From the NCBI GenBank assembly GCA_033002965.1, contig JAURVB010012619.1, positions 1 to 64,000 on the forward strand: DNA of 64,000 bases. Direction: 5' to 3'. This DNA is from Piper betle. Its lineage: Eukaryota; Streptophyta; Magnoliopsida; Piperales; Piperaceae. Within the stretch, counting starts at the first letter, position 1. Each line of letters begins with the position of its first letter. Shown here one piece after another: positions 13,176 through 25,879 of this stretch. Made by a program: the position numbers and the translations under genes. The notes beneath the pieces were generated by a model. The model saw nothing but the letters and a program-made list of their open reading frames with translations. It was not told the DNA's origin and searched no databases.

Positions 13176-13472
13176 CATATGTATATTTGACAAGGTAGCC
13201 CCTAATTGCATTTTTAGGGGAATCTCTCTCCGTTATATTTCAAAAATTTTATTAATTTTTATCGGGATTGTCTTGGTGTGTATTTTGATTTGCATGTCAT
13301 TCATGTAGTACCATGTTTGGGTTGTTCATTCATCAATGCATTGAGAGTTGTATCTTCATCTTAAGATGTCGAGATTGGATCCGCATGAGTTAGGTTCGGG
13401 TTAGCTGACCTAACCAAGGCATGTAACATGCCAGTTTGGTTCATGAACGTGAACCGGATTTGAGGTGTTACA
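7573..13472 (-). mobile_element. Solo LTR C, reverse copy, interrupted by LTR B
   Basis: It begins TGTAAAACCCACGATTCG and ends GAGGTGTTACA, the reverse complement of the ends of LTR A and LTR B. Without the inserted LTR B it is about 2970 bp. Flanks read CCCGT (7568-7572) and CCAGT (13473-13477), a 5-bp target duplication with one mismatch. It sits in the Copia element between the 3' LTR and the RNase H remnant. It is more diverged than A and B, as expected for an older insertion. A (TA)n tract has expanded at about 13128-13171. Confidence 0.87.
9436..12360 (+). mobile_element. Solo LTR B, nested in LTR C
   Basis: It starts TGTAACACCCCAAATCC and ends GTGGGTTTTACA, and is 2925 bp long. It carries a perfect target duplication GGATT at 9431-9435 and 12361-12365. 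It is very similar to LTR A through the whole central region, including the GC-rich tract. The host sequence on either side is LTR C in the opposite orientation, so this copy is younger than C. No internal retroelement domain remains. Confidence 0.92.
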
Positions 13473-13477
13473 CCAGT

Positions 13478-14950
13478 CCTTATTCTTCCTCCAGTTGTTC
13501 GTTGCATAAGTCATTCACCTGTATGTTAGTGCAAGTTCACCAAAGTTGAGCAAAAGCTCAACTTTTGTCCCTCCACCGGTTTACTTAACATGTCCGCCAT
13601 ATTGTTTTTGCCATCTATCTTCACAAATTTCAATTTACCTTCTTCTACCAAATGTCTAATAAAATGATACCATAACCGAATATACTTAGTCCTAGAATAA
13701 AATGCCTAGTTCTTAGCTAAATGGATTGCACTTTGACTATCACTATACAACTTGTAATCAACCTCATTAAAACTTAACTCATTCAGTAAAGTTTTTAATC
13801 CAAATATACTCCTTGCTAGCTTCTGTAGGAGCCACATATTCAACCTTAGTTGAAGATAGAGCAACTATCTTTTGCAATTTGGAAACCTAGCTCACCGTGG
13901 TTCCACCAACTATAAAGATATATCTAGATGTACTCTTGTCATTGTCTCTATTTCTGGTATGGTTCGAGTCTACATAACCTTACATATCAATATTATCACC
14001 CCCAAAATAAAAACAGTAATTAGAAGTTCCTTTCAAGCACCAAAAAACTGTTTTCCAGTATTGTTTTCCTCGGTTCTTCATGAATCTACTAACTACTCTC
14101 ATTGCATGTGCAATATCTAGTCTTATACTCACCATAATATACATAAAACTTCCAAAAGCTGAAGCATAAAGCACCATTCTCATGTGAGCTTTATCCTCCT
14201 CACTTTTAACAATTGGAAATTACTACCCAAAGTAGTACTCACCGGCTTAGATTCATTCATGTTAAATCTCTCAAGAACTTTTTTCATATACACTTCTTGA
14301 GATAATCACAACTTCTTGCTCTTCTTATTTTGGGTAATTTGCGTCCCAAGAAGTTGTTTTGCTTCACCCAAGTCCTTCATGGAAAAACTCTCGGCTAACC
14401 TTATTTTGAGATTAACAATTTTCTCCATACAAGTCCCTGCAACAAGCATGTCATCTACATACAAAGTTAAAATAATGTAATTGCCATCATTAAACTTTTG
14501 TAGATATACACAGTGGTCTGAATTGCTCCTAGCAAATCTATTATCTAACATAAACTTGTCAAATTTCAAATACTACTATCTTGGTGCTTGTTTGAGTCCA
14601 TATCGATTCTTCTTCAATTTGCACACCATATTTTCTTTACCATTGACTTCAAATCCTTTTGGCTATTTCATATAAATCTCCTCCAAATCATCGTGAAAGA
14701 AAGTTGTATTTACGTCAAACTATTCTAAATGCAATCCCTTTACAACCAAAATATTCAAAATAATTCTAATAGAAGTTATTTTTACAACAGGTACAAATAT
14801 ATCATGAAAATCAATTCTTCCTCTTTGACCAAAACCTTTCACCATAAGTCTTTCCTTATACCTTTGTACACCACCGGTTTCAAACTTGACCAGATAGATC
14901 CACTTGTTTCTACAGAACCTTCTTTTTGATAAAAACTTTACCAACTCCCA
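13478..14950 (-). pseudogene. Copia reverse transcriptase and RNase H remnant
   Basis: In minus-strand frames, 14944-14720 carries the start of the Copia RT domain. The stretch 14569-14306 carries the YVDDML catalytic box and the following region through KDLGEAKQLLG. The stretch 14183-13980 carries the RT C-terminal part. Near 13890-13800 a KLQKIVALSS...EYVAPTEASKE segment matches Copia RNase H. The pieces lie in different frames separated by stops, so no functional polymerase is encoded. Confidence 0.88.
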
Positions 14951-15369
14951 TGTATGATTCTTCTACAATGATGACATCTCATCCTTCATGGCCAACTCCT
15001 ACTTAAAATGAGCTTTGTCATTCATTGCTTCATTATAGGGTACCCCGATTCTCCTGTATCAGTATACAAAATATATTGTACAATTAAATTTAATTTCTGA
15101 GTAGGCTTCCTGACCCTTGGCTCCTCCTTGGTTCTGGAGCAACAATTGTCTCTTGTGGTGGCTCTAAGTCATCAATTTCAACTTGTGCATCAGAATATTC
15201 ATAATTTGATTCATTACCCTTTGGTTGATTAGCTTGTGACTCACCTTTTTGTTTGATCTTCTTATAAGAAAATTGTTCTTCAACACTTATAACAAATCCT
15301 TAATTTTCAACACTTGGTATCTCTTCATCTGTCTCATCAAGATCTATGTACTCTTTTTCTTTCAACTCC

Positions 15370-16260
15370 TCACTCTTTTCTTTTTCCTATCTTTGTACAT
15401 GCACTTTTCATTGAATACAACATCTTGATTTTAAAATACCTTGTTGTTTTCGAAATCCCATATCTGGTAACTATACTCATCACCCCCATATCCAAAAAAT
15501 ATACACTTGAGGGATTTTGAATCAAGCTTCTTTCTTGATTCCCTGTTAATATGTGTATATGCAATACAACCAAAGACCTTAAGAAAAGAGTAGTCAACTT
15601 TCTTACTAGTCCATACCACTTCCTGTATTTTTCCATCTAGGATGCTTGATGGACTTCGATTGATTAAATAGATAGTTGTATCTACAATGGCACCCCAAAG
15701 ATGTAAAGGGAGTCTAGCATGAACTCTCATACTTCTTGCTTGCTTTAGGATGGTCCTATTCATTCTCTCTGCCACCCCATTCTGTTGTGGTGTCTTTGGC
15801 ACTGTCTTGATCCTTCTAATCCCCGCTTTTCACAATAGGATTCAAACTCCTTATTTCAATATTCTACGCTGTTATCCGACAAAAGACATTTCAATCTCAA
15901 ACCTGTTTCATTCTCAACTCATGTTTTCCATATCTTGAAAATGCTAAAGACTATTGATTTTTTCATAATAGTGTAGATCCATGTTTTCCTACTAAAATCA
16001 TCAATAAAAGTAACAAAATAGAAATTACCTCCAAAAGATTTACCATGGGCTTGCCCCCAAACATATGTATGAACCAACTCTAACCTTTTAGATTTCATCT
16101 CTCACCCATCCTTTGTAAAGCTAACTTGTTTTTGTTTACTTAAAACACAGTCTTCACAAAAACCAAAGTTAGAATCAATTATACCTATCAAAGCCTTCTT
16201 GGAATGTAAGATCTTCATCCCACTCTCGCTCAAGTGACCAAGCCTTCTATGCCATAAGGT
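15370..16260 (-). pseudogene. Copia integrase remnant
   Basis: On the minus strand at about 16255-16110 an HRRLGHLSESG...CEDC segment is the HHCC zinc-binding region of Copia pre-integrase. The stretch 15802-15431 carries the later integrase region, starting TPQQNGVAERMN, whose QNGVAER is typical of Copia and includes the catalytic Glu. The first catalytic region between them is broken by stops. Confidence 0.85.
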
Positions 16261-16724
16261 TGTTGTGTTATTCTTCTAAGTGACCAAAGAAACAAACGGA
16301 TCTACCTTGATAGACAATGGGTAAAGTGTACCCACTGCCTTCCCCTTGATCACTACCAATGTTCCCTTGCTGATCTTTTACTGATTATTTTCGAATGCGA
16401 TTCTATAGCCCTCTTGGTCCAACTTGTTAACAGATATAAAATTCTTCTTTAATTTAGGCATATACCTGACCTCCTTAAGAATAAGTTTACCTTCATCACT
16501 CATCTTCAAATGAATTACTCTCTTACCTTCAATTTTGCACTTCTGACCATTGCCAATTGTTACATATCTAAATTCACTCTTGATAAAATCACAAAACCAT
16601 TCTTTGTGAGAAATATAATGAAATGAAACACTTGAATTAATATATGTATTGTGTTGTAATCATTATGAACAGATAAATAAAATTTCTCTCTATGACCATC
16701 AACAACATTAGCTATATTTTTGAC

Positions 16725-16892
16725 TCACTTGGGATAATCCTTCTTTACATGTCCTTTTTTGTCACAAATCCAACAAGTATGCTTACCCTCGAATTTTCCT
16801 TTTGATTTAGAGCACCCTCGGTTCTTATGATCTCTACTTTGACCTCTTCCTCTTTCTTTGCCCTTACTTTTGTTTACCGACAAAGTTGTGCC
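16725..16892 (-). pseudogene. Copia gag zinc-knuckle remnant
   Basis: A lysine- and arginine-rich stretch leads into CWICDKKGHVKKDYPK. This is a gag zinc knuckle (CX2CX4HX4C) whose last cysteine has become tyrosine. It is separated from the rest of gag by the TRIM insertion at 16893. Confidence 0.8.
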
Positions 16893-17664
16893 TGTGAGAT
16901 CCCTCAACTTAGTCCCACATCTAATACCTACTGGGAGAAGATCCTGTTTATAAGTGGGAATGGACTATAGATCTTTAACTTTCGGGGTACCCATTTTAAA
17001 GAAATGACTTAGCCCATTACGTTTCACTTTGGGCTGGGTCGTTACAAATGGTATCAGAGCCGACCTGGTTCCATATTAGATGGTGGGCTGGATTAGAAAC
17101 GTTGGCTAGGCTGCCGGTCATGGGCCAGAAAGGACGTGGGCTGGGGCTAGCAACGGGCCAAGAATAGGCATTTCGGGGATGAAATTTCCTAAGGTGGGTG
17201 GATTGTGAGATCCCTCAACTTAGTCCCACATCTAATACCTACTGGGAGAAGATCCTATTTATAAGTGGGAATGGACCCCTTTTAACTTCCGGGGTACCCA
17301 TTTTAAAGAAATGACTTAGCCCATTACGTTACACTTTGGGTTGGATCATTATAAATGGTATCAGAGCTGACCTGGTTCCGTGTTAGATGGTGGGCTAGAT
17401 TATGTACGTTGGCTAGGCTGCCGGTCACGGGCTAGAAAGGTCGTGGGTTGGGGCTAGCAACGGGCCAAGAATAGGCATTTTGGGGATGAAATTCCCTAAG
17501 GTGGGTGGATTGTGAGATCCCTCAACTTAGTCCCACATCTAATACCTACTGGGAGAAGATCCTGTTTATAAGTGGGAATGGACTATAAATCTTTAACTTT
17601 CGGGGTACCCATTTTAAAGAAATGACTTAGCCCATTAAGTTGCACTTTGGGCTGGGTCGTTACA
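16893..17664 (+). mobile_element. TRIM retroelement with three LTRs and two internal segments
   Basis: Three direct repeats start TGTGAGATCCCTCAACTTAG: LTR1 16893-17046 (154 bp), LTR2 17204-17353 (150 bp) and LTR3 17511-17664 (154 bp). Two internal segments of 157 bp each separate them. Each internal segment opens, two bases after the LTR, with TGGTATCAGAGC (17049-17060; 17356-17367 ends GAGC as well), the plant initiator tRNA-Met primer-binding site. Each ends with a purine-rich AAGGTGGGTGGAT tract. A perfect 5-bp target duplication, GTGCC, flanks the array at 16888-16892 and 17665-17669. There is no coding capacity, as expected for a TRIM. Confidence 0.93.
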
Positions 17665-17669
17665 GTGCC

Positions 17670-18225
17670 AGAGATGGACGTATCATTCCAGGTTCCTCTA
17701 TATCATCTCCTAATTCAAGATTGCATTACTCATAGATGTAATTACCATATCCCAACTCTCCGGCAAAGAACACATGAGCATTAAAGATTTAATATCTTCA
17801 CTAAATGTCATCTCTACAAATTCAAGTTGGGTCCAAATTTTATTGAAATCATTCAAATGATTAGCAATAGATTTACCTTTGAGCATTCTTAAATAGACAA
17901 ACTTAAGCAATAAAAATAACCTATTAAAGGTTGATGGCTTCTCATAAACACCAGTTAATGCCTCCATCAACCCTATGATAGTTATCTATTTGGAGACATT
18001 AAATGCCACCGACTATGTTAAAGACAATTGAACGATAGCTAAGGCTCGCCTATCCAACAAGGCCCACTCCTCGGCTGACATCGCTTCTGGCTCGGTACCT
18101 ATAAGAAGTTGATGTAGTTGCTTCTCATATAGATGATCCTCAATCTGCATCCTCCACCATTGATAATTTATTCCATCAAATTCCTCAATCTTTCCAGTCT
18201 TGAAAGTGTTCGCCATGACTCTCAC
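17670..18225 (-). pseudogene. Copia gag remnant
   Basis: Minus-strand frames 18225-18013 and 17970-17710 carry a Copia gag N-terminal region, with a start context FDGINYQWWRMQIEDHL and a later SIANHLNDFNKIWTQLE stretch. They are interrupted by stops between 18013 and 17970. The segment lies directly inside the 5' LTR, as expected. Confidence 0.82.
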
Positions 18226-18272
18226 TCAAATCAAGATTCGATTGAGTGAAAGTTCCCACAGACGGTGCTAAT

Positions 18273-18832
18273 TGTTGAGAAAAATCTCCAAAAGTTGGAT
18301 ACAAATAACGACGAACACAAGATATAGGAAAATAATGCCTGAAAAATAAGATAAAATAAAACCACAAAAATAGAGATTTAACGTGGAAAACCTCCTTCTA
18401 TCAAAAATCAAAAATCATGGGACAAGAACGAACAATTCACTACTTCAACCAAAGATTACAATCATCAAACATACAGAGATGTATAAAATGATTACTCACC
18501 TAACCTATATTATTGAGATTACAAGATTTCTCTCTTTAATACTCTGTATAAGATTAAACTAGTGAATAATATTAATCAATCTTCTTATCTCTATATTCTC
18601 TCTTTTTCTATCTTTGTCAACTCCCATCTTGTCTTGTTTCCTCTGCTTGTTTTGCTTTAGAATGATGCAAATGAAGGCTATATTTATAGAGAAGTTTTGA
18701 GACCCTTTATCTCTTATAGAACATCTTTCATAGAACAATAAACAGTCACCTTTGTGAGTATTCCGAGATTCTTTTAATATTTTAAGTGTGACAATAGACT
18801 ACATATTATTAACATAATTACAAATATTAACA
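18273..18832 (-). repeat. Copia 5' LTR (right copy)
   Basis: It is a 560-bp direct repeat of the left LTR, with TG...CA ends (TGTTGAG on the left, ATTAACA on the right). On the minus strand it is followed by ATTAGCACCGTCTGTGGGAA at 18272-18253, a possible primer-binding region. This strand assignment makes gag the first internal domain. Confidence 0.8.
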
Positions 18833-18904
18833 CTCGGATCGACAAGATAAGTTATGCTGGTGCAAATAGAAAACAAGTATTCTTATTGTCATAGCTGTCT
18901 ACAA

Positions 18905-19842
18905 ATCTCTAACGCCCGTTGTTGATAAAGATTTGATATGGATTAAGTGGTGGAAAATTAAATTACCACCACGTCTTATGCTACTTGGATGGAAGATTGG
19001 AGTTTCTGCATTTGCAACAACTTCATTGCTGTTCAAAAGAAAAATAATTAATCAACCCAAATGTTATCTTTGTGGGGAAGCAAATGAAACCATCAGTCAT
19101 CTTTTCATTCAATGCTCAGTTATGCACGGAGCTATTTTGCAGGTTAATGCAAACTCTCTACCCTTCCGCAATGGGAAGGATATCATCAGTTACGCGCTTC
19201 TTTTACATCAATTCAAAGAGGGTGGGTCTTTTGCTGATCTTAAAATTTCTCATCGTAGTAGATGAAATTTGTAGAATCAGGAACTATTTGAGAGTTGGAC
19301 AGGTTCAACATGTTAATCTCTCTAGACTCATACATACAATCCAAGAAAGAATTCGCAGCTATTCATTCATTTTAATTGAACGATCAGTTCAATCAAATTA
19401 CCACTAATATATCTAGAGGTTGGGATTTTATCATATTTTCTGATGGAGGTTATGATTTATGTTCTTATAATGCTGGCTGGGGTGTAGCCATATTCAACTC
19501 ATTGTTCTATTTGATTCATACCGACAATGGCTTCATTTCTGGATGTCCAAATGCAGAAGCTGCAGAACTAGAAGACATGAACAAAGCTTGTGTCTTTTGC
19601 AATCAAAAAGAAGCTATCATTTCTGTTTGTTTCTGATTGTCAAAATGTAGTTAATTTTTTGAAAGGAAAAACTGATTGTATTTTGGGGACTAATTACCAA
19701 CTAGCACGAGTGTGTCGTGCTAAATTTTGTCATCTGCTGTCGACGTTAGCAGATGTTATATGGATTACTAGGAATGCTAATACTATTGCCCATGATCTAG
19801 CTTGTAAAGGGCGTAGGGACTTCTGTATTATTTCTTCTTAAT
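18905..19842 (+). pseudogene. LINE 3' remnant: zf-RVT and RNase H-like domains
   Basis: The frame at 18933-19265 carries the zinc-binding linker typical of plant LINE ORF2 ends (LPPRLMLLGWK..., then CYLCGEANETISHLFIQC). Frames at 19376-19636 and 19590-19841 together give an RNase H-like domain. It has IIFSDGG with the first Asp, NAEAAELED with the Glu, VSDCQNVVNFL with the second Asp, and a final ITRNANTIAHDLA box. Frame changes between pieces and the missing 5' half mark a 5'-truncated, dead copy. Confidence 0.85.
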
Positions 19843-19861
19843 CTACTATTTGTTTTTTTTT

Positions 19862-22800
19862 TAAAAAAGAATCAAACGCACAGGTTGTTCGTCGTTCGAC
19901 TTGGTGCCCAACTAATTAATTATACCTACAAGTACTTACATCTAGTTTATTTTACAAAAAATCTAAAAATTGGGTTGTCATTCTCATCATTTTAACGATG
20001 TATTATCTTAATATGTTGTACTTTTGCGCGAACAAAATATTCATGCATATTAAAATTTAAAAAGTCTGTACTGTTTGAGATGATCCATTAATAGCTAGGT
20101 GATCTTACATACTCCCATCTTTATGGAACGTTACCATGTGGGACTATGGTAAATATTTATGTTCTAATTTATTGGACTTGTTATATATGTGAACATACAT
20201 ACATATTTGACTTTGAGAGGAGCTAAGCTCACTCCAACTGTTTCTTATACTCTTAAACGGCCAAATCATAAGCTAATGAATAATAGACATGGATGGGGGC
20301 CTATTTCATTATTGATTTTCTACTTGTAAGAACATACATGTGATAAAATCCTAACTAAATCTTCCGAACCGACGGTGTGTATGTATGTGCCCAAAGTTCG
20401 ATCCACATGTAACATCATCAAAAATCAAATGAACACAAACGCCAAGATCCTTAATTGCAGTCAGATGCATTATGGCGTCCGAGATGGAACTTGGACGAGC
20501 CAGCAGCTGGCCGGGAGTAGTGAAACATTATCAGACTATGAGATGTAGGTAGCGAAGAGCTTAAACAGCCCACGAGAGGCACGCTTATCCCCTATATATA
20601 TATCTATATATGTTGTATGAAAAACAGGATGACCACATGCTTCCTCTTAACGCCGCTAGCCACCACCTTGTATATATGTATATGTACCATGCCATATATT
20701 ACAATCAAAGCTATTATATCAGAAAGATCCATTGTACGCTGGCATTTACCTTCCCACGTGACCCATGTTGCAACGAAAATGGGAGGCCAGTTACGGACCG
20801 CTGGAACCGGCAAAAATTCATCTGATTAAAAAAAATTATGATGAATGGTTGCCTCAAAAAGAGGACATATTCATGTAATTTCGTTTATATTGATATTGCT
20901 AATATGCTCGTGAGAACTATCTGCTGAAAAGTGAAAACTACAGCTGTTATTTATTCTTTGGTATCGATCAAGTATTGGAAGCTTGTTTTTCAGATGGTTT
21001 TGTAACATAAATACCGAGGCCGATTCAAATCCGATTTTAAACGATTTTGATAAGAAACACCTGATCTAAACATGTTTTTCACTTCCGTCAATTTTGAATG
21101 AATATTCTGAATTTTCAATTATAAAGGCTAAAGAAAATAAATTAATGCTCATTTTTAGATTTTGATCGAATTTTAACAGTAGAGGTATGAATAATTAATT
21201 AATGAGTACCATAAGTAAGAATATATATTTCTATAATACTTGTTGTAGATACTTAATTAATTAATTCAGAACTTCACATGACTTTGCAATGCTTAAGGGC
21301 CGGAAACTAATTGCATGGAGAGCTCAAAAGTAACTTTATGTGTCTGCTTGGATTAGGCTAGACCCCTGCGTACAAATATATACAGCGAGGAACTTTTACT
21401 GATTTTTATATAACTAGTTAGAAATAGGCTGTAAGATTAACTCAAGAACAACGTCTAGCTATCTAGGTACACCAGTCCAAAATTTACACGACGTTGGCGT
21501 TCATATATTTATCCTTACAAGAAAAAATTAACGTAAATCCCACATGCACGCACATGTAAATATAAATCATGCGCATACACGTATCCTTGGATTCTCGGGA
21601 ACCACCTTCTTCGACGTCCCAATAATATGTCACTTCTTCCGTTAATATTACAGTTAGCACAGCTTGATTGATAGATATCCATGCAATCATTGTTGATTAT
21701 TTTTACGTACAGTTACGCTACTTTTGTGACGTGTAATCAATTAGAGAGATCTAAAGCTGAAAATGCATGACGGGTTTTTTTTTCAATTTTATTCCACGGC
21801 TTCGTCCACGTGGTGCACGTGCTCTACAATTAATTACCAAGTTTCGATAATATTTTCCACAAATAACCGAATGTATAGAAATCTGAACTATATAATTACT
21901 ACGTACATTTTTATCTTGGCCTTTTCTTGATTTCGAAATCTGAACGTGGCTGATTAATTATGTTAGATATCAGATTAATTTTGAACTTGTCTATGATGCT
22001 GAAAAATTAGGAATGGACGATGACCTGCAGGCTACGTAAGAGTACTATTATAATGTAATTTTCTTTTCTTTTCAACGCTACCATAATAAAAATTTTGTAT
22101 TTTTCGTAACTCTTCCGGTCGATATCTTGAACATATATGGCTTGGGAATCCAAAGGCATTATAATGAGGTTGGCTTACTCAGTTCAATTTTCTGTTTAAA
22201 TTAATTTCATTAAGGGCAGAAAACCCATGGAGATTTATAACTCCAACATGTCTTTTCGACATTGCATGCGAAAAACATGTATTTTCCAATTTGTGGGATT
22301 AGGCTGCAACAAAAGACGTGTTGACTTCGTATTCTGATTCCACCAACCTCCAAAGATTGCTTTGTCTTACCTATATATTCGACATCCTCCAATAGATCAT
22401 ATATATACAGCCATATTTTATACAACTATGGATTTGCTTAATTTCTCAAACTAATTTCTTATGGTTGTCCACCTAACACACCACTCATTTTCTGTCTGGC
22501 AAGCCATAGATCAATTCAAATGACAGAAGCATACATTTAGCAATGTTCACATAAATAGCAACATTACCTTCCTCAAAGGAGTAGTATAAAACAATAACAT
22601 ATATTAGATCTAGTTGACGTCCGGAGTAGAGTCCCAGCAACTGAGTTAGAGGAGATCAACACGCAAGTAGCCTGCACTAGTGGACATCGCTGAGTCAGAG
22701 CTGCAATTTTATAACTTAGCTACCGATCCCCACATTGATAGGTTCGAAGACTTCATGTGAAAGCCTGTCTTCCCGTCTGCGTCACTTAGATTACTCATTA

Positions 22801-25789
22801 GCGCCTGTACAAAAACACCAGTCATGTGTATATATAGAGCTCTAAATGCACTTGTGGTATCGACCATCGGTATCTGTTAATGTAGCTTGTATATATATAT
22901 ATATATATATATAATATAGCTAGTTCACTGATCAATGGAAGAAGGACTAGGCTCCCCTGCAATAGACAGCAGTCTTTTTGAAACCACAAGTATTAATGGC
23001 CGGTGGGAAATTTGAGGGTACGAGTCTTCGATGCGGTTGTCTTAATACTATTCGGGGTGGGAAATCGAACACGAAGTGGTCGGAGATCCGTTACAAAAAA
23101 CTAGTGAGAAAGATGCAGAGCATCTATTGAAGTATTTAAACTCCAGACTTGAAGGGTGTGTTGTATTGTCGCTTTTGGTGTCGTCAAGTATCCTACAAAT
23201 GATTGTGACAGAATGATAGCAAAATTTGACCGAGTCCCTACTCCCTGTTGTTTGCTCAATGCAGGTTCAGAACACTCAAGTGAAAACACCATCTATTTAT
23301 TTACATGAATATTACGTTTGTATATTATGCTTGTAAGTTGTAACGATGTATACTTTTATGTCTACAATGTTTGCTAATAATATACAGATTTGATGGAGTG
23401 AACATGACGAATATATTATTTATCGGAGTATGCACACTGTGCAGTTAACCTTGGCGGATGCACATATATATATATATATTAAAAAGTGTATGGGTAAGGC
23501 TCTGTAATAAAATCGTTTTTGACGCATAAATTTTGTCATCACCAGTCAGCCCCTTTATCATTACATCGGCCCTCTGTCTACTTAAATCCACATGATCATG
23601 TATTGATCTTGTATAAATATAAAGCAGCGTGGTAGAAACTAGAAAGTATTGTCTGCGATTTTGAAACAGCTAAATATTATGGTTATTGACATCGTTAATA
23701 AACACATAATTGAAAAAATAAATGTCTCAGAATGTATTTTTAGCACCTCGTATGTTTACAATTTCGTAATTGTAAAAGTGAAGTGCATACAATGAATAAT
23801 CGTCGACAATTGAGGTTTTTTAATTAGCAATTATTTGTGAACTTGGTTAAACGTAACTATGTTAATCCAGTTGAAGCCCACGTCCCACACGCAAACCACT
23901 AATTAACCGGATATAGTGGTACGGTGAGTACGATATTATATTATACACAATTTTTTTTTCATGAACAAAATTATAATCATTGGTAGGTGTGTCATTTGAA
24001 GGACCAAGAGTTTGGTGGCCGGAAGAATTTTGAAGGGGAGTGTAGGGCGGACTACCATCGGCTATCAAGGCGGCCAACCAATTATCGTTGACTAAGTAGA
24101 GGTTTTTCCAAAGTTGGCTGCTATACTAACTTGCGTAGTCCTTGCTATACGCACATGATCGTCAAGTTCTGACTTTTTGACTCCTTATCTCCGTGTAAAT
24201 ATTTTTTACCACCACATTGTATGCACTGTGCAGTATTATATGTAGTTTATGCCTACGTTGAAAAAAAATGTAGCCTACGCATGCAACAAAAAAATAGCTA
24301 GATATTGACAAAGTACTTATGAACTTGATCATATCTGAACTAATCCTTTCTTTATATCGTAGTACTATATACACCGGCTACTTCTAGCAAGAAATTAAGA
24401 ATTGATTGATGAGTCAGACTATCCAACCGCTTCAAGTTCGGGATCGGCATTCGTCTAATGACAGTGCCATTTGTATTTTTTCCTCTTTAAAGAAAAAAAG
24501 CACCAAACGTAAATGTTTTAGAAATGAAAACGATACCTGAAGTTGGCTAGAGCTTGCATCTTTGTCAAAATCTTAGTCATGATCATAATGGGTGGGAGAT
24601 ATATGTGTCATATTTACACCCAAAATAAAAACAGAGCCAGAATGTTGTGTTGGTCTGAGCGATTAATGGTTACGAAGTTGACAGAGAACCCAAAACAGAG
24701 CAAGCAAATATTTAGTGTCTCGTTTTTTTATTCCACGTGCGAAACAAATTCAATACAATGTTATTAAGAAAGTGGGTCAAACTAGACGTGGCACTGCATG
24801 ATATTGTGCATAATAATAAAGGGCCTTCAAAACAGGCTTAGGTTCTTGTTCAAAATTTGCGGAGCACGCCTTTGGCGACTCCATAGCCACCAAACGGCAA
24901 CACAGATACCGCATGTTTTATTTTCGATAAAATCTTTCCCCTCAAATTGAGTGAGTTACTCGAAAGTCTTTAAAAAAACTTCATTTTCTTTCATTCTTCC
25001 CTATCGCTTCCTCCGTTTCGAGCTGGCACGAGCCAAGCATAGCTCGGGCTCGGTTCCTGCTTTGATCATTCCGAATGCGTACTTTTGGATTCTACTTATT
25101 AAGCTTAGAATAACTTGATATGTATAGTGGCGTAACTACAAGGCGTGACAAAAAATTTCGTGTGGTATATTCAGTTAAAACAAGAGCAAGTTCTACTCAT
25201 GACATTAACGCTTTTTTTAACCAATTTCACAAATCAAGCTTTCCCAAAAATATTTAGGAGTTTTTAACCACAATGAGGACTTGGTTCGACCTCATAACTA
25301 GCAAGCTAAGCTTGGAACTAATAAAAAAGTGGTTTGGTTCAAAATGATGTTAAAAATAAGGCAATACCTTAGTTTTTGAAATAAAATCTTAGTGCTAATT
25401 ATATAAATAAAAATAAATAAATTTGAGTTTGCTCAGCACGATTCAAATTCAAGATTAACACAAATACAAGTAAGATCAATTCAATTTTAAGAATAAGCAA
25501 ACCAAATTCAAACTAATTACAATTCGCCTCGATTCACTAATGACCTTAAATACCCCTAGTTGCCGCCAGTCAACCAACCCTCATTCATGATATAATTAAA
25601 AGGCTAATGATGTTTTATGAAAAAGTTATTGAAAATCATAATGATTTGAATTAATAGTGCATAAAATAAAAGTAAGATTATAATTTTTCATAACTTTTAT
25701 CAAATCATTAGAATTATCAATTAAGAAATTAAGAAATATCAGGATCTAAATCAAAATCGATCGTACACCAAAGCAAAATTTTAATCATT

Positions 25790-25794
<5 letters not shown>
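19862..25794. other. Long AT-rich intergenic region, no gene recognised
   Basis: All open frames are short, have no recognisable domain and show no conserved start context. Small (TA)n tracts occur near 22890-22912 and 23464-23480. I saw no repeat ends with target duplications and no tRNA-like cloverleaf, but this was read by eye and small MITEs could be missed. Confidence 0.5.

Positions 25795-25854
<60 letters not shown>
25795..25854. repeat. Compound microsatellite (TA)n-(GA)n
   Basis: About 18 TA units are followed directly by about 12 GA units. It lies just outside the left arm of the foldback element. Confidence 0.88.
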
Positions 25855-25879
25855 ATGCAGCACAGCAAAATTAACCTCA

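Larger units (their letters stand above)
6845..18832 (-). mobile_element. Decayed Ty1/copia retrotransposon with nested insertions
   Basis: The element reads on the minus strand. The 5' LTR is on the right (18273-18832), then gag, zinc knuckle, integrase, reverse transcriptase and RNase H run leftwards to the 3' LTR (about 6845-7534). Subtracting the solo LTRs (7573-13472) and the TRIM (16893-17664) leaves roughly 5.3 kb, normal for Copia. The gag-integrase-RT-RNaseH order is diagnostic for Copia. Every domain is broken by stops and frameshifts, so it is non-autonomous. No matching target duplication was found at the outer ends. Confidence 0.85.

Noticed and set aside
13126..13308. Short open frame rich in Ile and Tyr
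   Set aside because: It translates the (TA)n tract in LTR C.
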